From positions 1-14,153 of the forward strand of contig SLOS01000014.1 of assembly GCA_007132365.1 (NCBI GenBank): DNA of 14,153 bases, written 5' to 3'. Below the pieces are notes generated by a model. That model was not told the origin of the DNA. It saw only the letters and a list, made by a program, of their open reading frames with translations, and ran no database searches. Positions 8,093 to 14,153 of the stretch are shown here, piece by piece (position 1 is the stretch's first letter; every line of letters begins with the position of its first letter). Source of the DNA: Bacteroidales bacterium. Lineage in GTDB: Bacteria > Bacteroidota > Bacteroidia > Bacteroidales > PUMT01. The position numbers and the translations under genes were made by a program.

Positions 8093-9520
8093 TTAAAAAA
8101 TAACGGAAACTCCCAGTTTAACACCGGAGATTGAAAGATCTGTTTTAATATCAGTATTCCAGCTTTCTTCCAAAGCAGACGCTCCATAGGGTTTAGTGAA
8201 CTGATCCGAATAGGTCCATTGTGGCGATGCGGGCAGATTATTCCATGTAGAAAGATAATAACCTGCCATCAACCTGATTTTGCTGGTTATCTGGTATCTG
8301 GCTGAAATATCGATCTGGTAGTTTGTGGTTGTTAAAGTAACAGATTTTTTGGGTAAATCAAATATTCCCGATAAATACTCATTACCTCTTACCAGATCTG
8401 AATAGATCATATTACCATTTTCATCATACACAAAGATAAGATCCCTTCTAACGATATCATCTATATCTATCCCGACACCTGAATATGAAGCCTTACCCTT
8501 CAACAGCGAGCCACTTGCATTGATATGGAAGGACAAAGAAGGTAAGATATTCCAGTCAGCCTCAAGTCCCAGTAATACTCCAAGCGGACTGAATTTTACA
8601 GATGAGTTGGTTTCAAGGGTGATGTCATTATGAAATATTTGTCTGTTAAGGAATTCAATTTTAACAGAGTCTTGCGCTGCCCCACTCCAGATCATTTCGG
8701 TCCATTTTTCTTCAATGGCTCTATAGGCAGTAATACTCAATAACTGGTATAAGCTTTCCTCAAAAAGGCTGAAATTCAGTCCCCCGATTAGCCCAATGGT
8801 CATATTTTCATCCTTTCTGATGTGATGTTCAAAAGAGAACTTAAAAGAGTTCAATGTGGTTTTATGGCCAAAGCTCCAATTGGTTGCCCCTTTATCGGGA
8901 TCGACGGTAAGATCAAAATCTCCATTATCATTTTCATCAAGATCGTCATAAATTTCGATCCAGGAGGCCGGGAAATTTCTGCTGGAATGTAAATCAAGGC
9001 CCATATTCCAGAAACTGACAAATCCGTATCCGATATTCTCTTCTGTATCTCCCTCAGTAAAAAACAGGCCGGGCACTTTCCCGGACTGGTTATGTGAAGC
9101 GGACATATTAAACCATGACAAACCTATCCGGGTACCGTTTAAGGTATATCCGATATCGAGTTTAAAAGGCATTTTAGCTCTGGGGTTTGTAATGATGGAG
9201 GTGATTTTATCACCATAATCCCTTCGGATATCCTCAAAGATATCATCAGGGAGGTCATCCTCATCAACCCAGGATGCCTTGTCAAAAAAAAGTATTTCCG
9301 ACCCAAGGTTCTTGCCTGCTTCACCAATTGTAAGATTCGGGAAATAGTGCAAACTGAAATCAATACCGATATTTTGTAAATTATCCGCACTGGTGAGTGG
9401 TTTATAACAGTTCAATTCATTTTTAACATTAGCATGGTTTAAATTCATTTTTTGACCGGTCCGGGCATAATTACCATAACAGTTAAATAAAGTCACCAGA
9501 ATAAGAGGTAATATTTTCAT
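8093..9520 (-). CDS. Predicted outer-membrane beta-barrel protein, family not recognised
   Basis: 475 aa with an N-terminal signal sequence (MKILPLILVTLFNCYGNYA, cleavage near 19-23). It ends in Phe after alternating hydrophobic residues (ISGVKLGVSVIF), the usual C-terminal beta-signal of outer-membrane barrels. Many segments look like amphipathic barrel strands: FKLDIGYTLNGTRIGLSWF, FKFSFEHHIRKDENMTIGLIGGLNFSLF, GVLLGLEADWNILPSLSFHINASGSLLKGKAS, YQIDISARYQITSKIRLMAGYYLSTW. The pair GLEADWNILPSLSFHINASGSLLKG and IGLIGGLNFSLFE is loosely like the Lpg1974/MOMP-type pore family (long-range similarity from memory, unverified). An acidic Asp/Asn-rich segment, YDDLDENDNGDFDLTVDPD (191-209), could be a calcium-binding loop but does not fit a full EF-hand. 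Base composition is visibly more AT-rich than the oxidoreductase genes to the right. Function unknown. Confidence 0.8.
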   Translation of the reverse strand: MKILPLILVTLFNCYGNYARTGQKMNLNHANVKNELNCYKPLTSADNLQNIGIDFSLHYFPNLTIGEAGKNLGSEILFFDKASWVDEDDLPDDIFEDIRRDYGDKITSIITNPRAKMPFKLDIGYTLNGTRIGLSWFNMSASHNQSGKVPGLFFTEGDTEENIGYGFVSFWNMGLDLHSSRNFPASWIEIYDDLDENDNGDFDLTVDPDKGATNWSFGHKTTLNSFKFSFEHHIRKDENMTIGLIGGLNFSLFEESLYQLLSITAYRAIEEKWTEMIWSGAAQDSVKIEFLNRQIFHNDITLETNSSVKFSPLGVLLGLEADWNILPSLSFHINASGSLLKGKASYSGVGIDIDDIVRRDLIFVYDENGNMIYSDLVRGNEYLSGIFDLPKKSVTLTTTNYQIDISARYQITSKIRLMAGYYLSTWNNLPASPQWTYSDQFTKPYGASALEESWNTDIKTDLSISGVKLGVSVIF

Positions 9521-9603
9521 TCGTATAAAGTATAGTTAGCAATCTGTTTAACAATGTGTTAATAATTCATGATACGGATATCTTGCTTTTCAATCAATCT
9601 TCA

Positions 9604-9680
9604 GGTTTATAATGAGTGAGTGCATGCAAGGCCTATATAATAATGTTTCAAAATAAGGCAATTTTGAAACATTATAAACC
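9604..9680. repeat. Nested, mutually exclusive inverted repeats
   Basis: An inner perfect 15-base inverted repeat pairs 9640-9654 (ATAATGTTTCAAAAT) with 9661-9675 (ATTTTGAAACATTAT) across a 6-base loop, AAGGCA. An outer perfect 10-base inverted repeat pairs GGTTTATAAT (9604-9613) with ATTATAAACC (9671-9680). The two share bases 9671-9675, so the full forms cannot exist together. Neither is followed by a T-tract, so it does not look like a simple terminator. It may be an operator, an RNA switch-like leader of the outer-membrane gene, or a degenerate mobile repeat. Confidence 0.7.
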
Positions 9681-9876
9681 GTTGATTTGTCATTATTTAT
9701 TAACAATCATTCCTGATGACAGCCATTAGAAGATTTCTCCGATGACGAATTTGGGTTCAACAAAAAAGGATTTGTGTTTCATTATTAGCACTAATATGAA
9801 AAAATGAGCCAGGCGTGTGCCTGGAATACAGGATTTCAGGTTCAGATAATTTACGGGGTAAATCCAAATTAATATT

Positions 9877-9904
9877 TATATTTGATCCAAATGAGATAAA
9901 TTTG
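9877..9904 (+). promoter_or_regulatory. Candidate promoter boxes for the oxidoreductase gene
   Basis: Two exact TAnnTTTG matches, TATATTTG (9877-9884) and TAAATTTG (9897-9904), lie 110-130 bases before the start at 10014. Neither has a TTTG -33 element at the right spacing. The region is AT-rich, so chance matches are possible. Confidence 0.35.
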
Positions 9905-10013
9905 TAATTTGGCAGAATGTTTGACAAAGGAATAATATAATTCTGACAGACCAGGATAGCCAGGAACCACCTGAATAACCAATTCTAATTATTAATTTAA
10001 TTTCAATAAAAAA

Positions 10014-11489
10014 ATGGATAAAAAAATTTCACGAAGAAAATTCATTGGAAATACGGCAATGGCAACTGCTGCTTTTACCGTACTTCCAAGCAATGTGATC
10101 AGCGGACTCGGCCATAAGGCTCCCAGCGACAAGCTCAATATCGCTACAGTGGGTATCGGAGGAATGGGATCCTCAATTCTCAGAAACCTTGAGAGCGAAA
10201 ACATAATTGCTCTCTGTGATATTGACTGGAGATACAGCAAGCCTGTTTTTGAACGTTACCCCAATGCCAAAAGGTACTGGGATTACCGCAAGATGCTCGA
10301 TGAGTTGGGCAATAGCATAGATGGTGTTGCAGTAGCCACATCAGACCATACACACGCAATCATTGCAGCCGATGCCATGACCATGGGCAAGCATGTTTAC
10401 GTTGAAAAGCCGCTTACCCACACAGTTTATGAATCCCGGCTTCTTACCAGGCTGGCCGCGAAGTATAAGATAGCCACCCAGATGAACAATTGGGGGGCCT
10501 CCCAGGAAGGCGTAAATCTGGTCCGTGAATGGATTGCCAACGGCGAGATAGGAGAAGTTACAAGGGTCGACGCCTTTACAGACAGGCCGATATGGCCACA
10601 GGGCCTGAACACTCCCGAAGAGGTGCATCCGATACCCGACACCATGAACTGGGACCTTTTCATAGGCCCCGCACCCATGCGTCCGTACAACGAGATCTAC
10701 ACCCCCTGGAACTTCCGCGGATGGTGGGATTTCGGAACAGGCGCACTCGGGGATATGGCACCCCATGTTCTTCATCCCGTTTTCATGGGTCTGGAACTGA
10801 CCTATCCGACAAGGGTCCAGGGTACATCAACACTGCTGCTGGTTGACTGTGCACCTGTTGCTCAAAAAGTTAAGTTTGTTTACCCGGCCAGAACCCCGAG
10901 CAGGAATATGAAGATCCGGCTTCCCGAGGTGGTGGTGAACTGGTACGATGGCGGTATCCGTCCCGAAATGCCGGATGGATGGCCGGCTGGCAGGAACATG
11001 AACAATGCCGGTGGTGGCGTAATCTTTTACGGGACAAAAGACATTCTCGTTGCAGGCTGCTACGGCCGTGATCCATGGCTGCTTTCAGGCCGCGTTCCCA
11101 CTGCACCGAAATTTGTGCGCAGGGTACCCACTGACCATTACCAGGACTGGGTGCGTGCCTGCAAGGAAAGCCCCGAGAACAGGATTGAAACCGCTTCCGC
11201 TTTCCACGAGGCAGGACCATTCAACGAGATGGTTGTGATGGGTGTACTGGCAGTACGCCTGCAATCACTATACAAGGAGCTTGAGTGGGACGGCGAGAAC
11301 ATGAGGTTCACCAACATCGGCGACGATGAAATGATCCGCACCGTTATTCGTGACGGCTTCAAGATAGAGGACGGTCACCCGACATTCGCAAGAGACTGGA
11401 CAGACCCGGTTAGTGCGAATCAGTATGCTCAGGAACTGGTCAACAAGCCCTACAGGGATGGATGGAAACTCGTATCCATGCCCACATAG
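10014..11489 (+). CDS. Tat-exported Gfo/Idh/MocA family oxidoreductase
   Basis: 491 aa, predicted periplasmic NAD(P)-dependent dehydrogenase acting on a sugar or glycoside. The N-terminus carries a twin-arginine signal, SRRKFIGN (Arg7-Arg8), with a short hydrophobic stretch to about residue 30. The Rossmann fold follows: KLNIATVGIGGMG (GxGGxG at 47-52), the DHTHA segment (111-115) and the family EKP motif (Glu131-Lys132-Pro133). The substrate half includes WDFGTGALGDMAPHVLHP, with Asp247, His251 and His254 as likely active-site residues, and matches the C-terminal domain type common in Bacteroidota and Planctomycetes (GFO_IDH_MocA_C2-like). Exported members of this family usually travel folded with cofactor bound. 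The A-rich tract before ATG 10014 (AATAAAAAA) supports the start. The next gene, a DUF1080 lipoprotein 117 bases on, suggests a role in 3-keto glycoside chemistry (oxidation at C3 before cleavage); the substrate cannot be read from sequence. Confidence 0.92.
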   Translation: MDKKISRRKFIGNTAMATAAFTVLPSNVISGLGHKAPSDKLNIATVGIGGMGSSILRNLESENIIALCDIDWRYSKPVFERYPNAKRYWDYRKMLDELGNSIDGVAVATSDHTHAIIAADAMTMGKHVYVEKPLTHTVYESRLLTRLAAKYKIATQMNNWGASQEGVNLVREWIANGEIGEVTRVDAFTDRPIWPQGLNTPEEVHPIPDTMNWDLFIGPAPMRPYNEIYTPWNFRGWWDFGTGALGDMAPHVLHPVFMGLELTYPTRVQGTSTLLLVDCAPVAQKVKFVYPARTPSRNMKIRLPEVVVNWYDGGIRPEMPDGWPAGRNMNNAGGGVIFYGTKDILVAGCYGRDPWLLSGRVPTAPKFVRRVPTDHYQDWVRACKESPENRIETASAFHEAGPFNEMVVMGVLAVRLQSLYKELEWDGENMRFTNIGDDEMIRTVIRDGFKIEDGHPTFARDWTDPVSANQYAQELVNKPYRDGWKLVSMPT

Positions 11490-11515
11490 AGGTTCCTGAC
11501 AACAAGATGACAAAG

Positions 11516-11557
11516 CGACTGCCTGGTGGTGACCAAAATACCCCGGGCAGTCGTTTT
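11516..11557 (+). terminator. Intrinsic terminator or attenuator between oxidoreductase and DUF1080 genes
   Basis: An 11-bp stem, CGACTGCCTGG (11516-11526) with CCGGGCAGTCG (11543-11553), has one U-G pair and a 16-base loop, followed by TTTT. It lies 27 bases after the oxidoreductase stop and 50 bases before the DUF1080 start. No TAnnTTTG promoter is visible between it and the DUF1080 gene, so partial readthrough is the simplest way the downstream gene could be expressed. Confidence 0.8.
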
Positions 11558-11606
11558 AATTAGGCAAATCAATAAACTAAACCCTGAATTACTTAAACTC
11601 ACAAAA

Positions 11607-12374
11607 ATGAAGTCAAGAAACTTAGCAGTATCTGCAACTGTCCTCCTCGCGGTTGTCCTGGCATGGTCGTGCGGACCTGCAGCCGAGCGCCGTGCCGAGG
11701 TTGTGGAAGCACCCCCAAATACACTTACCGAGCAGGAGAAAGAGGAAGGCTTTATCCTGATGTTTGACGGAGAGACAACAACGGGCTGGCGCTCCTATAA
11801 TGGCGATGCATTCCCCGAACAGGGTTGGGCCGTTGAAGAGGGTACCCTCCGTTGCATCGGAACCGGTAACGGAGAGTCCGGAAGCCGGGGTGGCGATATT
11901 GTTTATGACGGTCTCTTCAGGGATTTCCACATGAAAGTGGACTGGAAGATATCCGAAGGGGGTAACAGCGGTATCTTTTACCTGGGCCGTGAGATAGAGG
12001 GCAGGCCAATACATCATACTGCTCCCGAATTCCAGATCCTCGATAACGACAGGCATTCCGATGCCCGAAGAGGAGTTGACGGAAACCGCAAGGCTGCTGC
12101 ACTTTATGACATATTGCCTGCTGTACCCCAGAATACTTTACCGGCAGGGGAATGGAACCGTGCGGAGATAATTGTTTACCGCGGTTCAGTTTTTCACCGG
12201 CAGAACGGTGAAGATGTCGTTGAATATAACCTCGGCACTCCCGAATGGGAAGAGATGGTGGAAAAAAGCAAGTTCGATGTAGAGCTGTTCGGCAAATACA
12301 TTGAAGGAGTAATTGGCCTGCAGGGTAAAAGATACGATGTGTGGTTCAGAAACATAAAGATCAGGGAATATTGA
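11607..12374 (+). CDS. DUF1080 (3-keto-disaccharide hydrolase family) lipoprotein
   Basis: 255 aa, predicted periplasmic or outer-membrane-anchored lipoprotein. The signal sequence has a hydrophobic core (VSATVLLAVVLAW) and a relaxed lipobox AWSC with Cys22. The rest is a single DUF1080 domain, a concanavalin A-like beta-sandwich (PF06439): FILMFDGETTTGW, GGDIVYDGLFRDFHMKVDW, EGGNSGIFYLGR, APEFQILDN, AAALYDILPA and the closing GVIGLQGKRYDVWFRNIKI. Members act on 3-keto glycosides and are typically encoded beside Gfo/Idh/MocA dehydrogenases, as here; cleavage of the glycosidic bond after C3 oxidation is the inferred job. Start: the frame stays open back to a GTG at 11526, but that lies inside the terminator hairpin and would bury the signal peptide, so ATG 11607 after an A-rich tract is chosen. 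Confidence 0.92.
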   Translation: MKSRNLAVSATVLLAVVLAWSCGPAAERRAEVVEAPPNTLTEQEKEEGFILMFDGETTTGWRSYNGDAFPEQGWAVEEGTLRCIGTGNGESGSRGGDIVYDGLFRDFHMKVDWKISEGGNSGIFYLGREIEGRPIHHTAPEFQILDNDRHSDARRGVDGNRKAAALYDILPAVPQNTLPAGEWNRAEIIVYRGSVFHRQNGEDVVEYNLGTPEWEEMVEKSKFDVELFGKYIEGVIGLQGKRYDVWFRNIKIREY

Positions 12375-12468
12375 GCAGGCAAAATTGTTCACCTGATTTG
12401 AATTATCTGATACAGACAAAATAAGCAACTTAAATACAGCCTCACAGTTTACCAAAAAAGCCCCTGAC

Positions 12469-12485
12469 TTGCATGTTACATGCAA
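12469..12485. repeat. Short palindrome containing the glutamine synthetase stop codon
   Basis: Perfect 7-base arms TTGCATG (12469-12475) and CATGCAA (12479-12485) flank the three bases 12476-12478, which are the TAA stop of the minus-strand gene. It could act as a weak 3'-end hairpin for that mRNA, but the T-run on the minus strand (complement of 12454-12459) comes 9 bases after the stem, too far for a standard intrinsic terminator. Confidence 0.5.
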
Positions 12486-13984
12486 TGGATATATTTTATC
12501 ACCAGCTCTCTTATAGCTTCGTTATTCCCGTTTAGTTTCTCTATCAGATCCTTGTCTTTGTAGGATTTCAGTCTGTCGATAACATTCTGGACCACCCCGG
12601 CGGGGAAAACTCCGTTTTTTTCGAAAACCTCCCGCTTCACTTCAAGTGCTCCGGCCGAATCCCAGCATGAAGCAGGAAGTCCGTCAAGCCGGGAGAGCCT
12701 TTCTTTATGCTCTTCCCTGAATATATTAACATCAACATACAGCTCACCGGCTATTTTCAGCGAATTCTCCAGCTCAAGACCGTGCCTGGCAGCAATAACA
12801 AGTCCGGCAAGCAACATGTAAATATCTGCCGACCCGTCAGGCGAGCGGAATTCGACCGTTTGCTTCCCCCCAAAGGTTCCGGGATCGGGGCACTCACACG
12901 GGTTGGCGTCTTTAATCATCTTGTTCCCGTCACCCCATCCAAGGGGGACACGTACCAGAACAGAACGGTTGCGGTCTCCCCAGCAGATACTGACAGGTGC
13001 TTCCTGATGCGGCACCAATCTCAGATAAGAGGTGGGGACGGTATTGCCAAATGCGGTTAATGCAGCTGCACAATCAAGCCAGCCTGCCACCATCTTTTTT
13101 GCAGTATCACTCAACTTCCCGTTGTCAGTCATAACGTTTACCCCGTCCTTCTCAAGCATGGCATGAATGTGCAATCCGCTGCCGGCTTTTCCTACAGTAA
13201 TTTTCGGAGCAAAACTTATCTCGACATTATACCTGTATGCAAGCATCCTGAGGATCCACTTTGCCACCACCATCTGGTCGGCCGCATCACCCACATCGCA
13301 CGGCAAAAACTCTATCTCATGCTGCTCAAAAAGCTCACCGTCCCTGGTGAAACTCCCTACTTCGGCATGTCCATATTTTGTTTTACCACCGGCCTTTGCT
13401 ATCATAAGCAATGCCTCAGACCGGAGCTTTTCAAATTTGGCATAGGGTTCGGATGCATGATACCCTTTCTGGTCTTCGGGTGGGAAGAAGTCTTTTCGCG
13501 GAGCGTTAACGTAATATTCCAGTTCACCAAGTGCCATGAAGGTTAACCCGGTGCTGCTTCTGAAATCTTTATGGGCCTTTTTCAGAATATACCCCGGATC
13601 ACTCTCCAGGGGCTGTCCGCTGCTGTTGTAGAAAGAGCAGAGTATCTCAAGGGTGGGAACATCGGTGAAGGGATTGAGAAATGCAGTGCGGTAGCGAGGA
13701 ATTACATAAAGATCACTCGATCCTGCCTCAATGAAAGAAAACAGGCTGGATCCGTCAACCCTTTCTCCCTGTGTCAGTATGGTCTCAAGATGTACTTTAC
13801 CTGAGATTGCAAAATTAAGTGTCTTGAGCTTACCGTCATCGGCGACGTAACGAAAATTAAGCATTTCTATGCCCTTTTCTTCAATAAACCTGACAATATC
13901 ATGTCTTGTGAACTCATCAGCGGGCTTTTTCAAATACCTTACCAGTTCATTCGGGTTCATCACTGTTTCTGAATCGCGCAGCAT
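12476..13984 (-). CDS. glnA: Glutamine synthetase (GSI-like catalytic domain)
   Basis: Cytoplasmic enzyme making glutamine from glutamate, ammonia and ATP. About 502 aa from the chosen start, near GSI length (450-470 aa) and much shorter than the roughly 730-aa GSIII common in Bacteroidetes. Catalytic blocks: GELEYYV with the metal-ligand Glu-x-Glu pair; GHAEVG and EQHEIEF (further metal and substrate Glu); GSGLHIHAML (ATP/metal His); WGDRNRSVLVRVPLG (counterpart of the ENR motif); QTVEFRSPDGSADIY (Glu and Arg of the C-terminal active-site block). The NLYxLPPE adenylylation site of GSI-beta is absent; that position reads NIFREEHKERLSRL, so GlnE-type control is unlikely. Start: ATG 13984 follows an A-rich tract (AAAACAAAAACAATATATT), the habit of neighbouring genes. 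ATG 13960 (MNPNELVRYL) is an equally possible start; the frame extends to 14077, but that part looks like noncoding AT-rich DNA. Convergent with the DUF1080 gene, 101 bases apart. The symbol is generic; isoform orthology is not established. Confidence 0.9.
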   Translation of the reverse strand: MLRDSETVMNPNELVRYLKKPADEFTRHDIVRFIEEKGIEMLNFRYVADDGKLKTLNFAISGKVHLETILTQGERVDGSSLFSFIEAGSSDLYVIPRYRTAFLNPFTDVPTLEILCSFYNSSGQPLESDPGYILKKAHKDFRSSTGLTFMALGELEYYVNAPRKDFFPPEDQKGYHASEPYAKFEKLRSEALLMIAKAGGKTKYGHAEVGSFTRDGELFEQHEIEFLPCDVGDAADQMVVAKWILRMLAYRYNVEISFAPKITVGKAGSGLHIHAMLEKDGVNVMTDNGKLSDTAKKMVAGWLDCAAALTAFGNTVPTSYLRLVPHQEAPVSICWGDRNRSVLVRVPLGWGDGNKMIKDANPCECPDPGTFGGKQTVEFRSPDGSADIYMLLAGLVIAARHGLELENSLKIAGELYVDVNIFREEHKERLSRLDGLPASCWDSAGALEVKREVFEKNGVFPAGVVQNVIDRLKSYKDKDLIEKLNGNNEAIRELVIKYIHCM

Positions 13985-14120
13985 AATATATTGTTTTTGT
14001 TTTAACCTGTACAATTTTAATAAGGATGCCATCCAAAAAACATGATTTTTTTCGCCTCCGGATATGTTATACAGCAATAAACGTGATGGTAAAAATATAA
14101 TTCACTATGAAACAATATTG

Positions 14121-14138
14121 GGTTTACCAACGTAAACC
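14121..14138. promoter_or_regulatory. Palindromic site upstream of glutamine synthetase
   Basis: GGTTTAC-CAAC-GTAAACC is a perfect inverted repeat with 7-base arms and a 4-base centre, the size and form of a dimeric repressor operator. It lies about 140 bases before the glutamine synthetase start, at the window edge. Two short open frames also cross it: a minus-strand frame ending at a TAG (complement of 14105-14107) that reads SDYVVVYVGKPNIVS, possibly the tail of another gene, and a plus-strand frame from ATG 14107 reading MKQYWVYQRKPQHNL. Either could be a real partial gene, in which case the palindrome may be coincidental. Confidence 0.35.
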
Positions 14139-14153
14139 ACAACATAATCTGAA

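Larger units (their letters stand above)
9521..10013. other. Long divergent intergenic region
   Basis: 493 AT-rich bases between the minus-strand outer-membrane protein gene and the plus-strand oxidoreductase gene; no supported gene in either direction. It contains the nested inverted repeat at 9604-9680, the 8-base palindrome TGCATGCA (9621-9628), a small hairpin CCAGGC-GTGT-GCCTGG (9809-9824, no T-run) and two TAnnTTTG boxes near 9877-9904. No clear promoter for the outer-membrane gene is visible; the nearest candidate, TTATTTTG on the minus strand (complement of 9649-9656), has one mismatch and lies inside the inverted repeat. Confidence 0.6.

Noticed and set aside
8894..8950. Asp/Asn-rich loop in the outer-membrane protein as an EF-hand
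   Set aside because: The spacing does not satisfy the 12-residue EF-hand loop with a terminal Glu; kept only as a possible metal-binding loop.
9809..9824. CCAGGC-GTGT-GCCTGG hairpin as a terminator
   Set aside because: No T-tract on either side and no gene ending next to it.
9921..9941. TTGACA and TATAAT resembling a sigma-70 promoter
   Set aside because: Only 9 bases separate them instead of about 17, and Bacteroidota use different promoter elements.
11526..11606. GTG start giving a 282-aa DUF1080 protein
   Set aside because: It sits inside the terminator hairpin and would place 27 residues ahead of a good lipoprotein signal peptide starting at ATG 11607.
14020..14059. Minus-strand GGAGG (complement of 14055-14059) before a very short ATG frame (starting at 14043) as a possible leader peptide of glutamine synthetase
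   Set aside because: Only about eight codons, Shine-Dalgarno sites are not the habit here, and no attenuator structure follows.

Overview
This window comes from a Bacteroidota genome, probably an environmental Bacteroidales-like or Marinilabiliales-like lineage; the exact order is inferred. Four things point there. One is a secreted protease ending in a type IX secretion (Por) sorting domain. Another is the N-terminus of a SusC/RagA-type TonB-dependent receptor. The promoters show the Bacteroidota pattern (TTTG, about 18-20 bases, TAnnTTTG). Start codons mostly follow A-rich tracts rather than Shine-Dalgarno sequences, and the tRNA genes do not encode CCA.

Layout, left to right. (1) 1-169, minus: N-terminus of a SusC-like receptor whose gene runs off the left edge. 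(2) 554-4015, minus: a large multidomain S8 (KP43-like) protease exported by T9SS. (3) 4409-7036, plus: mutS. (4) 7048-7406: a compact stable-RNA unit, tRNA-Gly(GCC) and tRNA-Leu(UAA), each followed by a strong intrinsic terminator; the second terminator runs directly into the promoter of pdxH. (5) 7428-8069, plus: pdxH, convergent with (6) 8093-9520, minus, an unrecognised outer-membrane beta-barrel-type protein in visibly AT-rich DNA. (7) 9521-10013: a long AT-rich intergenic region with a nested inverted repeat. (8) 10014-12374, plus: a Tat-exported Gfo/Idh/MocA oxidoreductase followed by a DUF1080 (3-keto-disaccharide hydrolase family) lipoprotein, with a strong hairpin between them. (9) 12476-13984, minus: a glutamine synthetase without the usual adenylylation site.

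Working together: most of the window is housekeeping (MutS, PdxH, glutamine synthetase, two tRNAs) interleaved with cell-envelope and extracellular functions (SusC-like receptor, T9SS protease, outer-membrane protein). The one clear functional partnership is the periplasmic oxidoreductase plus DUF1080 pair, which fits oxidation-assisted (3-keto) glycoside cleavage. I see no phage, transposon, CRISPR array or defence island. I did not find a clearly new system. The best leads are the keto-sugar pair with its intergenic terminator, the nested inverted repeat near 9604-9680, and the unrecognised outer-membrane protein.
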